A stretch of DNA of 64,000 nt, taken from contig NW_024466218.1 of assembly GCF_017591425.1 (NCBI RefSeq), forward strand, positions 11,546,001 to 11,610,000, given 5' to 3'. Positions 1 to 13,400 of the stretch are shown here, piece after piece. Numbering within the stretch: position 1 is the first letter of the stretch; the number at the start of each line of letters is the position of its first letter. The position numbers and the translations under genes were made by a program. Under the pieces are notes generated by a model. The model had not been told where the DNA came from. It saw only the letters and a list, made by a program, of their open reading frames with translations, and searched no databases. The DNA is from Ochotona curzoniae. Its lineage: Eukaryota; Chordata; Mammalia; Lagomorpha; Ochotonidae.

Positions 1-361
1 CTCCTGGGCTGGCTGGCTTCACGGCAGGGACCTAGGCTGCTTGCTTTGCAAGCTCCTCTGTCCTCCACTCCTTCTTGAAAGGGCAGCTCTGTAGGCCTCC
101 TGTCAATCCTGAGGGAGGCTCATGGGGGCCAGCAGATATCTGTTCCGCTTTAGCTCTGGTAGGCATAAGCTGGTACCTGCATGGGCCAGCACTGTGCTGA
201 GTGCTGGCTTAACAATAGCCATGAAGTGTTTCTGCCCAAAACTTTCACGGCGCCATGAAGTTGGGTGGTTCCATTTAAGCTCTGAGCAGACTGAGGCCCT
301 GAAAGCAGGTTTCTGAGCGCACAGAACTGAAGGCTGTCTCAGACACACAGCTGTGGATTAC

Positions 362-459
362 TTTACTCTATTTTTACTTATCTGTCTATTTGAGGGTGGG
401 AAGGAGAAAGTAAGGTGGGGGGAGAGATGGGGGGAAGAGAGGGAGGGAGGGAGGGAGGA

Positions 460-490
<31 letters not shown>

Positions 491-745
491 AAGGGAAGAA
501 AAGGGGAAAAGAAGAGGGACAGGGAGGGAGTGATTGAGCCCATCTGCTGGCTGACTCCCCGAGTGCCCATGATGACGCAGGCTGCGCTGCAGCTGAAGCT
601 AGGATCTCAAGAACTTGAGCCATGACCACTTCCTGCTGGGGTCTGCCTTAACAGAAGGATGGAGTTGGGAGCCAGAGGCAGGTGCTGAACGGTTCCTGTT
701 GATGTAGGATGCTGGCGGTACTAGTGTCTTAACCAGTATTACTGT
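362..745 (-). mobile_element. old C-type SINE, antisense, with GA expansion
   Basis: The order is that of an antisense C-SINE: T/A-rich end, GA tract, 'catctgctggctgactcccc', then degraded body and tRNA-like end. It is diverged. The (GA/GGGA)n tract at about 409-530 is an expansion of the SINE's own CT-rich tail. Confidence 0.7.
409..530. repeat. GA-rich simple repeat
   Basis: A purine tract of GGGA, GAGA and GAAA units within the antisense SINE. The Arg/Glu-rich open frame across it is an artefact of the repeat. Confidence 0.9.
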
Positions 746-1001
746 ACTTCACTACTATTAATTTCTTAAAATTCTTTTATTTTGGTAATCTTTACATAGT
801 TGATGAGGGCACAAAGGGTCAAGGGCTACAGGAATGTGTGGGTAAGACCATTGTTTCCACATTAATATTTTTTTTTCCTGTATCCAGGGTAAGGGAAGAG
901 ATAAGGGGAAAAGCTCCACCCACTACTATTAATTTTAAAATTAATACAGTTTGCCTTGCGACATGCATCCCTCTGGCTGATCTGTGTCCCCTGTATTTTA
1001 G

Positions 1002-1427
1002 GCTGGCCATGTCTGCGGGGATGACGTGGACCTCATCGATGGGCAGCCGACAGGCTCCGTGAGGATCTCGTTTGGTTACATGTCCACGCTGGAGGATGCC
1101 CAGGCCTTGCTCAGCTTCATCACGGCCACCTGGCTGCACTCATCCAAGGGCCACCCTGCCCGTGTGGCCGCACCACTAGGGGTGCAGGATGTGGCGATGG
1201 TCCAGGAGGGATGTGACCTTTCTCCTCAGGAAGGCTCCCTCCCCGACTCCCGGCTTCCGATGGACCCGGCCACCCCTGTGAGCGTCCTGGGCCCATCCTC
1301 GGCTGAGGCCGGGCCGGCCCTGCAGACGCCTTCAGAAGGAGCGGCGGGAGTGCCTGATGGGGGCTTGGGGACACATGTTGTCACCAACATTTACCTCTAC
1401 CCCATTAAATCCTGTGCTGCGTTTGAG
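1002..1427 (+). CDS. MOCOS: MOCOS exon 8 (end of PLP domain, linker, start of MOSC_N)
   Basis: The acceptor 'tgtattttag' precedes codon GCT (AGHVCGDD...), and the donor GTAAGG follows GAG at 1427. The exon is 142 whole codons. It begins with the conserved end of the class-V aminotransferase-like domain (DLIDGQPTGSVRISFGYMST). About 80 residues of Pro/Ser/Ala/Gly-rich linker follow, and they match human poorly. It ends with THVVTNIYLYPIKSCAAFE, the first strand of the MOSC_N beta-barrel. The linker is open-frame and looks freely evolving. An open frame runs on past the donor to 1628, but that part is intron. Confidence 0.96.
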
Positions 1428-4400
1428 GTAAGGACTTTCTCTTTGTTTCCCACTAGAATAGCCATCTTTATTTGTAAAAATGCAGAAATAATATATGTTA
1501 TTTCGGTCCTTCTAGATTCTCTTTTTTTACAAAAACAAAAAGGCACAGAACAACTTTCTCGTTGTCTTTTTTTTTTCAGCTCTCTCTGCTGCCCCCTTCA
1601 GTTAGCTGCTAGTCATTGCCTGAACTGAAACAAATCCCTTTTCCTGGAGTGGTCATTTAGCCTAGCGGTTAAGATGCCCACATTGAAACTTGGAGTGCCA
1701 GGGGGCATTCTTGGCTGGTCTACTGACTACAGCTTCCTGTCCACGCAGACCCTCGGTGGCATTAGTTAACGACTGGATCTGGTGATTGCGTGCCTGCCAC
1801 CCACATGGGAGGCCCGGACTCGGGTTCCTGGCTGCTGGGGTTGGCCTGGTGTGCAGCCCCAGGCACTGTAGCTTCCTCTTGCACATCTGTCCCTGCACTC
1901 CACAGCCCCTCCTTCCCACTGTCCATGGGGCCTCAGTCTTTCCTGCCTTCCTTCACTGGAAGACCCATCTAAGTTTGCACCCACTCTCTCCACAAGAGGA
2001 TGCCTTAAGTAGTAACTGCCTTTTTGATCACATTTCCAGCTAAAGCGTTCAGATTCCTGTGGGTAGGCAGACCAAGCGCTCAGAGCAAAATAGCAAGAGA
2101 ATGAAATAGAATCTCAGTTACTTTGAAAGTCATGCTGTCCTAACCATCCCCAAATCTTTTCAGTCTTTGCCGAGCAGACGACTGGCTAGGGAAGGAAGAA
2201 TCCTCATGGAGGGGATGCTGCACCAGCCTTAGTGCCCGCAGGTGCTGTTGATTAATCTACGGACAAGGACACTTGCCCAAGGCCTGAGCGCCATAGGCAG
2301 AAGGGGTCTTTCTAGGTTAGAGATGACTATGAACTTGCTAATATGAGGATTCACTGAAGAAATGAAGGCGGTGGAAGAAGAGCTGGTGGAGTAAGAGTTT
2401 AGGAAAGAAGTAGAAAGGGACAATATAACACTTAACAGAAATGTAACCCCTGATTGGTCATCTCCATCCAACCTCCCCTACCACCTCCCCGTGGCTCAGG
2501 GAAATCACGGCCAGTTCCTGGAGCCGATGGAGTGGCTCAGCACCCCTGTCTTTCCTCAGTCTTGGCTTTGCTCCTCTTGGGGGCCTGGGTTCTGGAAAGA
2601 CATATACACAGAGAGAGGGAGATGCAGAGAGAAAAATCTTCTGTTCACTGGTTCATTCCCCAAGTGGCCGTGAAGGCTGGAGTTGAGCTGATTTGAAGCC
2701 AGGAGCCGGGAGCCTCTTCCAGGTCTCCCATGTGGGTGCAGGGTCCCAAAGCTTTGGACTGTCCTCTGCTGCTTTCCCAGGCCACAAGTAGGGAGCTGGA
2801 TGGGAAGTGGAGCAGCCAGGTACTTTCTGGTGCCCATATGGGATCCTATGTGTGCGAGGTGAGGACTTTAGCTACCAGGCTGCTGTGCCAGGCCCTCACA
2901 CTGTATTATTCTTATTATCTTGTATTATTCCAGACTTGTCCAACTGCCAAGCTTTCCATTGCTTTCTGCATCCCTGTGAACTACTGCTAAAGTGTCTTCT
3001 GAGTTCTTCCTCATTTCCCGGCATGGCAAGCTGCTTGTGGCTTCCCAAGCCTGCTCCCTGCTACAGCCATCAGAGCAGTGATTTCCCCAAAGATTTCCAG
3101 TCCTTTTTCACTGATGGAAGGTGTTAGAAAGCATGAGCCAGGCACTGGGTGTGATTAGCATTAGTTTTGTAGAAATACAAGGCATTCAGAAATTGTACAT
3201 GCTTAGAGTGGATCAGCGAGCTCAGTAGCCATCCTAGGGCAGCCCCAGTTTGTGCAGAGGTGTGTCTGTGCTGTGAAGCTGTGCCTGGCAGGAGCCTCAC
3301 TGCTGGGCTGGCTGCGGTCAATGGGGAGAGAGCCAGCAGAGGTTTATTTACCTCCTGGAGATGCCCTCTAGTGTGCTCTGAAGGGATGCAAGGTGCAAGA
3401 CTTCCCCACTCCAAGCCCAGGCTGCAGTGGAGGAGGGCAGAGAGGGGACCTCCAGGCTCAGTGGAACCTTGCTCCCACTATCTCCTTTGCTTTGCTTTCT
3501 TGGTTTCCTCTCTTCCCCTCCTCCTCTTCTTCCTTCAAGAGCATCTGCTGAACGAATGAAGTCCATTGGCACAGTCTTTTGTGGAGGAGCCCTGCCCTCA
3601 GCTGCACCTGTTTTTCTGTCTAGGTGACCAGCTGGCCTATAGGAAAGCAAGGGTTGCTGTACGACCGGAGCTGGATGGTTGTGAACCACAATGGCATTTG
3701 TCTCAGTCAGAAGCAGGAGCCCCGGCTCTGCCTGATCCAGCCCTGCATTGACCTGAAGCAAAGGATCATGGTCATCAAGGCCAAAGGTACAAAAATGACA
3801 CTCTCGGAGGGCAGTTCAGAGTCCTTTTATCTCATGTAATCATAAATCATGGATTTTGTTCTACAAAAGATTGAAGTAGTCCTGAAGTAACTGATATGAT
3901 TGGGGAAGATGACAGCAGTTTGTTTCCAAGTTGTTTTAGGGAAATTTCTGGCAAAACAGTAATGGTCTGATGGTTCAGTCAGAAAGTAAAGAGATATAAA
4001 CTTTGGGGCCTGGTGCAGTAACCTAGCAGCTAATCCTCATCTTGAACACTCCAGGATCCCATATGGGCAGCGGTTCTAATCCCGGTGGCCTCAATTCCCA
4101 TCCAGCTCCCTGCTTGTGGCCTGGGAAAGCAGTCGAGGGCGGCCCAAAGCTTGGGATCCTGCACCCGCATGGGAGACCCAGAGGAGGCTTCTGGCTTTGG
4201 ATCAGCTCAGCTCCAGCCTTTGCGGCCACTTGGGGAGTGAATCAGCAGACAGAAGATCTTTCTCTGTCTCTCTTCCTCTCTTTGTATAGCTATCTTTCCA
4301 ATAAAACTAAATAAACCTTAAAAGAAGAGAGATATAAACTTTGAAATCATATAATGGCCTTTTCTTCTTGCTTTTTTTTTTTTTTTTAAATTTCCTTCCT

Positions 4401-7400
4401 TCACCATAATATGTATGGCAGGCCTTAAGTCTTCCTTGCTGGTTTTTATTATGAGTTGTCTAATGTGCAGATAGAAAACTGTGCAGCTATCTCAAAAAGT
4501 TCATGGAAGATGTGTATTATGAAAAAAGCTATGCCTGGGTTTTATTTATTTTTTGGTCCCCAAATAAATTTCCTTCATTTGTATTTTTCTGTAAAATTTT
4601 TGATGTACCAGTTCTGCCCAATAGAGCTTTTTCTGATAGTGGGAATATTCAGTGTCCACACTGTCCAGGTTGGTAGCTCCCAGCCACGTGGCAGCTGTTG
4701 AGCACTTAAACTGTGGCAGTGGGACACTGGAAGTGAATGGTTGTGTTGCATTTGCAGTCCTGTGAATAGTGGCCAGTGGCTACGGTGTTAGCACAGGTGT
4801 AGAGGATGTTAAGAGTGTGATGCATGAGGGTAGCATCCTATTCTGGGTACAGTTGGATAGATACATATAGAGAGTGCTGCCATCTGCTGGTTCACACCCC
4901 AAATGGCGGTAACAGCAAGAGCTGAGCTGGTATGTAACTTCTTTTTTAATATAATTAATCTTTTATTTGAAAGGCAGGGGCTGGGCACAATAACTTAGTG
5001 GCTACATCCTTACCTTGCATGTGCTAGGATCCCGTATGGCTATTGGTTTGTGTCCCAACTGTCCTACTTCCCATCCAGCCCCCTGCTTGTGGCCAGGGGA
5101 AGCAGTCAAGGATGGCCCCAAGCCTTGGGACCCTGCACCCATGTGGGAGACCCGGAAGAAGCTCCAGTCTCCTGGGTCAGATTGGCTCAGGTCCAGCCAT
5201 TGTGGCCGCTTGTGGAGTGATCAGCAGAGGAAGGATCTTTGTTTCTCCGGATCTCTGTAAATCTGCCTTTCCAATAAAAATAAATAAATCTTAAATTTGA
5301 AAGGTAGATTTACAGAGAAATGGAGAGAAAGATCTTCCACCCACTGGTTCACCCCCAAATGGCCATTGCCCTTTCCCTGCTTGAGTGAAGCTGGGAACTA
5401 CAAGCTGTCCTGTTGTTTGCCCTCTGCTCTGCTGGAGGCAGGGACAAGTGTCACAGATTTCCCTGTGGGCTTCCTGAGTCTGCTTTTATCTTCTGCTGAG
5501 AGTCGGTGGGCAGACGTCTTCTACTTAGCTTGTAGTTTCCAATGTCACCTCCAAATAACAATCACTTTGAACCACCCTTTTCCATTTTTATTGCTTTACC
5601 CTTTTTTCTTTTTTGTCTTTTTTTCTTATATATTTCTTCTTCCTTTAAAATTTTTTTCTTTTGTTTTTTATGTGTTTTTTCTTTTTTCATTTTTAATTTA
5701 TTTTTATTTTTCTACTTTCTTGTTTATTTGCCCTTCTTCCACATGATTACATTTTCTCGTCATTCTAATATAATGGATAGAACTGCAATGGGAGAAACCT
5801 TCACTACTGATTTATGGGATGCTTCCAAGTCTTCAAAAATAAGAATGATGTTTGCTATAGGTTTTTTTTTTTTGATAGATTTATCAAGCTAATGTGGTTC
5901 CTGTTTTTACCAAAAGCATTGTCTTAAGTAACAGTCAGTTCTTACTGAGTATTTTTTCTGCAACTGTTGATCTTTCTTCTCCCATAGTTTACTAATGTGA
6001 TGCGTTATAATGATAGATTTTCTGTAATGTAATGGAACTAATCCTGCTCCCCAAAATACTATTTAGCAATGGCTTTGATTTACTAATAGCTTGTATTTTT
6101 CTATCTGTTTTTAATAGGGGTTTGCATTTACAATCTTTTTTTGCTCCTAAGATTTATTTATTTTTATTTGAAAGGCAGATTTATGGAGAGAAAGAACACA
6201 CACACACACAGATTGAGAGAAATCAAGAGAGATCTTTCATCCACTGATTCACTCCCCAAATGACTGCAGTGGCTAAAGCTGGGCTGGTCTGAAGCCAGGA
6301 GCCTGGAGCTTCTCCATCTCACAGGAGGCTGCAGGAAGCCAAGGAGTTGGGCCATCCTCTGCTGCTTTCCCAGGCACATAACAGGGAGCTGAATCAGAAG
6401 GAGAATAGCTGGGACTCCAACTGGTGCCTATATGGAATGCTGGACTGAAATCAGCACCCCTGATGCCTCAGGCGGAGGCTTAACTTACAGTGCTGCACAC
6501 AGGCGCCCATATAAACTTGTTATACAGTACTGTTCTTGTTGAAGTTCAGATATCCAGGAACTTAATATGTTATGTGGAACTGTTACATATGTGTGTTTTG
6601 TATTTCTTTATACTAAAGAATTTAAATGTAACTCAGGGAACAGTGACCTCAGGATGTACTTATTCCTAGGTAGAAAAATCAGAGGAATTAATTGAATGCG
6701 CAGGGACTGTAGGTGTGTTTGTCCCAGTGCAAGGTGTATTGTGAGAGAGCTGTGCGAGGCCGACGCTGTCGGTGGTGCCAAGGATGATGAAGGACAGCTC
6801 CATGTGTTATAAAAACAATTCTGAAAGTCAGCTGTCTACTCGGTCCAACCAAATGCCAGCATGCTTGAGCTGCTCGGACACTTCATAGCCTGGTGGTGAA
6901 TTTCTGTCTACTCTTTCTCACCAGGGATGGAACCTATCGAGGTGCCCCTGGAGGAGAACAGTGAACAGGGTCGGATTTGCCAGAGCAAGGTCTGTGCTGA
7001 CAGGTGAGATGCCAAGGCGGGAGACAAGCATGCCCCGCTGCCTGGGTGCCCAGGGAGAGAAGAGCCGGGCCTTGTCTGCTCCATCCTCTGCTGCACCCTC
7101 CATTTCCCTGCTGCACTTTCTGCTCTGTCCGTATGGACTCTGTTTTCCAAGTCCACCAAACACATACATTTCTCGCATTTTGGCCCTCGCTGTTTCCTCT
7201 GCCTGAACTCTCTTACTTAGCTCTCCAATGGACTCATTCCCTCTCCTCTGTCAGTTCCACCTTCATCAGGTTTGCTCAAAACTCTCAGAGAGCTGGCCAG
7301 CCACCCACAAACACCCGCTCGCTCCACCCCCATGTCCCCATTGACTCTGTTGTGCTTCTTTGCATTCATTATTATTCCCAACATTGCTATATGTGTTTGT

Positions 7401-10400
7401 TTATCTTTAGTTTTCCAGCTTGACCACCTGTGTTCTACCTGCAGGGCTTGCAAACAGGCCAGGGGCAGAGTTTGGGGTGGGAGGACAGGCTAGCTGGGGA
7501 AATGGTTGGAAGGAGGCAAAGAGTGGCTGCTGGTCATAGTTGGAAGGGGTTAGGGATGCAAGTGGGAGGGCCGTCTGATCCCCCATGGTAGCAGGAGGCA
7601 GGATTACCAGGTGAGCTAAGTGGAGCATGATCGGGGAGAAGAATCAGGCAGGTGTCAGATACATCTTCTGGCTATACAACAACCCGGACTGGCTAACAGG
7701 TTGGATGAAGAGGCTGAAGGTGAGGGGATGTCAAGGCTTTTCAAGTGTAGCTTTCAAGTGACAACTCAAAATAATGTTTCAGCTAGTTGTAGATTGTTTC
7801 CCAGTCTGGGTTGTTGATAAACCCTTTGGTAAATTCTAGAAAATGAAAAGTTGTCACACGTAATAGCATTTCTGTTTTATTTCTTGGTCACACATTGTTT
7901 ATCAATTTGTCCCTTGTTATCTAAATCTGAACATAGGGAAGATACAATTTCCCAATTATGGGAAATCTATTGTGTCTATTACTTCTGCCAGCTTCCCCCT
8001 CACACACTAAGTGTTCAAAATACCAGGCCACTTAAGATGTGCATGTAGTTGCCCATTGGTCAATGCCATGAACGAATTGCTGGGGAAGATCTGTGCTCAC
8101 TGGACACCACATTGCCTGATATCACAGCACATTGCATTTTCTTTTGCCCTGCCTTGAGCAAGAGAGTCATATGTGTCATGATGTGATGTGTTACATGTGA
8201 AGGGAGCATCCATCCCAATGGGTGCCAGGCAGGGGATCCCTTTAGGATCCTGAGAGGTTACACCTCAGGATACGGTGCCAGGCTGATGGTGTGAGGACTA
8301 TGCTTGGCATGGCTGAGCTTTTTGGGTAATGTTGGCCAAAGAGCTGAGCACTTCCTATGTCTTTTCGCCAAGATATGCACAGATTAAACTGTCACATTAT
8401 AGTAAACATTTTAATGATGGCACATTTTCTTTTTTTAAAAGATTTACTTAATTTTTTCTTGGAAAGTCAGATACGCAGAGAGTAGGAGAGAGAGGAAGGA
8501 AGATCTTCTGTCTGTTGATTCACTCCCCTCAAGCAACAGCAATGGCTAGAGCTGAGCCAATCCGAAGCCAGGAGCCCGGTGCTTCTTCTGGGTCTCCCAC
8601 ACAGGTGCAGGGTCTCAAGACTTTGGTCCATCCTCAAGTGCTTTCCCAGTCCACAAGCAGGGAGCTGGATGGGAAGCAGAGCTGTCGGGATTAGAACTGG
8701 TGCCCATATGGGATCTTGGTGCATGCAAGGCGAGGACCCTAGCCTCTAGGCTACCATGCTGGGCCCAATGGCACATTTTCAATTAGGATAAAGGATTTGG
8801 GGTGGACATCTTTGCATGTTGCTGGAGCCAGTCTTCTGACAAAAATATAGCCATGTAGGAATACATACAGTTGTTTCTCGGACTCCTCCTCAGCTGTCCC
8901 TTTCACTTAGCTGGGCCTTCAAGGGATGCTGTGTTTGGGGGTAACTAGAGATTTGATATATTTATGTCTGGAACCCTAAATCTTCAACATAACAAACATG
9001 GAGCTGGGTGCATTTTCCCCATGGGAGGTCCCATGCTCCCCTCTCCTCCCAGGACAGCAGGATGTCTATTTGTCCTGGTAAAAATTAGGAAGAAGATAGG
9101 TGTCAACATACCCATCCTGTATTCCCACAGGAAGATGCTCATGATTTTGCATTATAAATCCACATTGGTGTGATGTACATACACTTAAAACGATTCAGGA
9201 GGCTCCTGGAGTTTAACAACCCTGGGCCAATAAATGTGCTTATATTAGTAATTTAGAGACCATGTTAACAAGTCAGTACACATGATCAGGTCTGGAGTAA
9301 GCAGCTAGGACACATTTCTGGGTTCAAGCATTTCCTAAAGCAAAATAACTCTGGAAGAGCTTATGTCCAAGGTCTATGGTTCTCAGCATTAAAAATTCGT
9401 ATTAAGGTGGCTTTCAAGAGGAACTTCTTTTTATTATTCAAACATTTTAATTTTTAAAGATTGATTTTATTTGAAAGTCAGCATTACACAGAGATGTTCG
9501 CTCCACTGGTTGACTCCCCAGATGATCTCAGGGGCTAGTGAGGCTGAACCCAGGGGCCAGGAGCTTCTTCTGGGTCTCTCACACGGGTGGCAGGGTCCAA
9601 CCACTTGGGCTATCTTCTGATGCTTTTCCCAGATCATTATTCACAAAGAGCTGGCACAGAAGTGGAACAGCAGGGACTTGAACAAACTCCTATAAGAGAT
9701 GCTAGTATTGCAGGTAGCGGCTTGACTCACTCAGCCACAGGAGGAACTTCTAGAATTATTTATATTGTGAAAATGCTTCCCTTCAGCCTCCCAGCCCCTT
9801 CCCTTCTGCCTCCCCATGCCCTACCCCCCAGCATCTGCCTTCTGGTGCCTTGGCTTCCCACGCACACTTTAGGCTTCTTTTTCTGGGGGACTTTGGCAGG
9901 ATTAGATTTTGTAATCTAACTTCTCTGAATTTGTTTATCATTAAATAGGTACTGTATAGCAGTTTACCCTCTGCTTTTTTTTCTTCTCCAGGGTAAACAC
10001 TTATGATTGTGGAGAAAAAATTTCAAACTGGTTATCCAAGTTTTTTGGCCGTCCATGTCACTTGATCAAACAGAGTTCAAGCTTCCAGCGAAATGCCAAA
10101 GTGAAACATGGAAAAGGTATTAGATGTGGTCTAGGTTCTTAGAGGACGTTAGCACATGTCAAGATCCTGCCCATGCAGTGGATTCCCAGGGTAGGCAGGA
10201 AGTAGGTGGGAGTGACCAGCCGTTGGTGGGAGGCTGCTGAGATGGCCTCAGGTCAGCAGGCAGGGTGGTGCCCTTTCAAAGGCCAAGGAGGCCCTCAGGC
10301 CAGCTGTTTGTGCTTTTGCTCAAGACTCGAGCTTCGGTGGCACACATTTAGAAGCACAACTTGGATTCATGAAGTCAGAATGTTCCTAGTTTCCATGATG

Positions 10401-13400
10401 TCCTCAGATCAGGACACAGGGACCGTTGGACTGCTTTTCAGTGGGGAGACCATGTCTCCCATGTGGGTGCAGGGTCCCAAGGCTTTTGAGTCATCCTGCC
10501 TTCCTTTCCCAGGCCACAGTCAGGGAGCTGGATGGAAATTGGAGCAGCCAGGACATGAACTGGTGTCCATAAGGGACACCATGCCTGAAAAATGAAGATT
10601 AGGCAGTTGAGCCATCATTCCAGCCCCCAAAATATTTATTAATTGTGAGGGCAAATATATATAGAGAGACAGGTATCTTCCCTCCACTGGTCACTCTCCA
10701 AATGGCTGCAATGGCTGCAATGGCTGCAATGGCTGCAACTGTTGCCAGTGGCCAGGAGTCTGGAAGTTCTGTGTCTCCCATCTGAGTGCTGGGGCCCAGG
10801 CCACAGGGAGTCGAATTGGAACTTGATCTGGTACCCAAATGGGATGATAGCACTGCAGCTAGAGGCTTAACTTCCTATGCCACAACACCAGCCTCCTTGT
10901 ATTTGTTTTGTAGTGGAAGGCAGACTAGCACAGTTTAACAAAGACAGATAATGAAGGGAGTGTACCTGGCAGATGAGGTGGGCATTTCATCAAGGCCTGA
11001 GAGCCTAGTCTGCATTCACACTGCAATGAAACCCAAAATTCAAGCCTAGAGCTACCAGTCTGCTGACTGAGCAGGTGCTGGGTCTGGGTTACTGAGCAGC
11101 ATGGATATTGCTTAACTTGCCGACGACAATGGAGACAGAGGAGAAGGGCAGTGAGCAGCCCCGGGACTGGTCAGGTAAACCCAGTAGGGCCAGGAGGGTG
11201 CAGGCAGGGCATGTGAAACAGAGCAAGGAGCTTCAGCCTCTTATAGGAGACAACTCCTGCCAGGAGACAGTGGCTGGAGGTGATGGTGCTGGGTGAGGCT
11301 AGGTGGCTGGGCGTGAGAGCCCTGGCAAGCCGCTGTCTTTGTGAGTTGTTACCAGGGACACTCCCAGTTGCTTTGGGGAGTGAGTCTGGCAGTAGCAGTG
11401 TCCAGGAGGAGGAAGCTCGGGCCTCACCACTGAGCCTCCTCAGGCCTCACGCTGGCTGCTATGGGGTCCCACGCTGGCTGCTATGGGGTCCCACATTGGC
11501 TGTTCTGAGTCCTCGTCCTCATGGGAGAAAGAATTCAGATGAGAAGTAGCAAGCATGAAGCTTAATGAAGAGAAACATTGAGAGAGTAAGCTGACGGGCC
11601 AGGCGGGCTCCTCCGTAAAGGACTGAGAGCCTGTTCTGTATTTTTTTTTAATATATTTTTTTCATCTGCTTGAAAGTCAAAGTGGCAGAAGTTAGAGAGC
11701 GATGGTTCACTCCCGCATGTCTGCCACCTCTAGGTCTGGTCTACACTGGAGGTGGGAGGGATTGTAGGGATTCAAGTTCTAGGGCCATCTTCCGCTGCTT
11801 CCCAGTGACATTAGCAGAAAGAGCAGAGGAGCCAGGACACAAATTCGGCCCTCTACCATGGGATGTGCTTCTTCCAGTCAAGACTTCAACCCCACACCTC
11901 CTGACCTTAGATGATCTTTTTAAAAAGATTTATTTATTTTTATTAGAAAGGCAGATATACAGAGAGGAGGAGAGACAGAGAGGAAGATCTTCCATCCAAT
12001 AGTTCACTCCCTAAGCGTCTGCAATGGCTGGAGCTGAGCCAATCTGAAGCCAGGAGCCAGGAGCTTTTCTGGGTCTCCCATGCAGGTGCAGGGTCCCAAG
12101 GCTTTGGACTGCCCTTGACTGCTTTCCCAGGCCACAAACAGGGAGCAGGATGGGAAGCAAGGCCACCAGGATTAGAACTGGCGCCCACATGAGATCCTGG
12201 CACGTGCAAGGCAAGGATTTTAACCACTACGCTATTGTGCCGGGCCTGACCTTAGATGCTTTTAGATGGACTATTCTAGGAAGTCATTTTCCTCTTGGGA
12301 GGTCTGAGTCATTTGTCAGGTACCATTTTGTTTTCCCTTATGGAAGCAGAATCCACCTTTAAAAACAAGTTCTTGGAAGCAAGCTTCATTTGCATTTCAA
12401 GAAAGCATCTCTCTCTCTTTTTTAAAATGCTCCATCATTTTCAGATCAATTTCCTGCTACGACAGCCACCCTTTCTCTGGTGAATGAGGCACAGTACCTG
12501 CTGGTGAATCAGTCGAGTGTTTGGGAACTTCAGCAACAACTAAGTACCAGGTAAGACCTCTTGGCTGAGGACCAACGGACAGGAACTGCCTCTGGGGGGA
12601 GGCCTGGCTCTACCTGGGGAAGGATTTGAGAGTTACAGAGACTACCGTCTTCACTCACTCCTGCGGCCCAGGGAGGTGAGCAGAGCCTTTGGCCGGTTCC
12701 CAGTAGTTTTTTGAGAAAGTTCTCATTTACTGTCCATTGACCCTTAACAATTTCAAGATCCCCAGAGAGGAAGCCCCAGCCAGCATTCTCTAATCATTTC
12801 ATTATTTTAAAATATTTCTTTCATGGCTTCAGTGGCTGGAGTCAGGCCAGTCCAAAGTCAGAAGGCATGAGCCTCTTTTGGGTTTCCCAGGTGGGACTTG
12901 AACCATCCTCTGCTGCTTTCCCAGGCACATCAACAGGGAGCTAGATTGGAAGTGGGGCAGCTGGGACTTGAAGCAGTGCCCACATGGGATACCAGTATGA
13001 TAGGCAATGACTGTTCCAGCCATGCCACAGTGCCGGCCCCGAAAGATGTATTTCTTTATTTGAGAGGTAGAGTCTTGAGAGAGGGAGATTTTCCATCCAT
13101 TAGCTCATGTCCAAATGCCTATAACAAGCAGGACTGTGGTAGACCAAAGTCAGGAGCCCAGAAGTGGGTGGCAAGTGAGAGGCTGGGCCAAGCATTCTCT
13201 GCTGCTTTCTCAGGCATGTTGGCAGGGAGCTGGATTGGAAGTTGTGCAGCTAAGCCTGGAGCCTGCATTTATATGGGATGTTGGTGTCAGAGGCAGTGGC
13301 TTAAGCCACCATGCCACCACCCACTAGGTCATAACCCCAGCCTCTCATCATTCCATTAACTAACACTTGGTTAAATTGAATTGCCATCAAGTTGGCCTAG

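Noticed and set aside
353..625. Arg/Glu-rich open frame
   Set aside because: A translation of a GA simple repeat inside an antisense SINE.
1..1001. A possible earlier MOCOS exon at the window start
   Set aside because: I looked for the expected LRTGCFC-type persulfide segment and preceding PLP-domain sequence and found none; this is intron with an old SINE.
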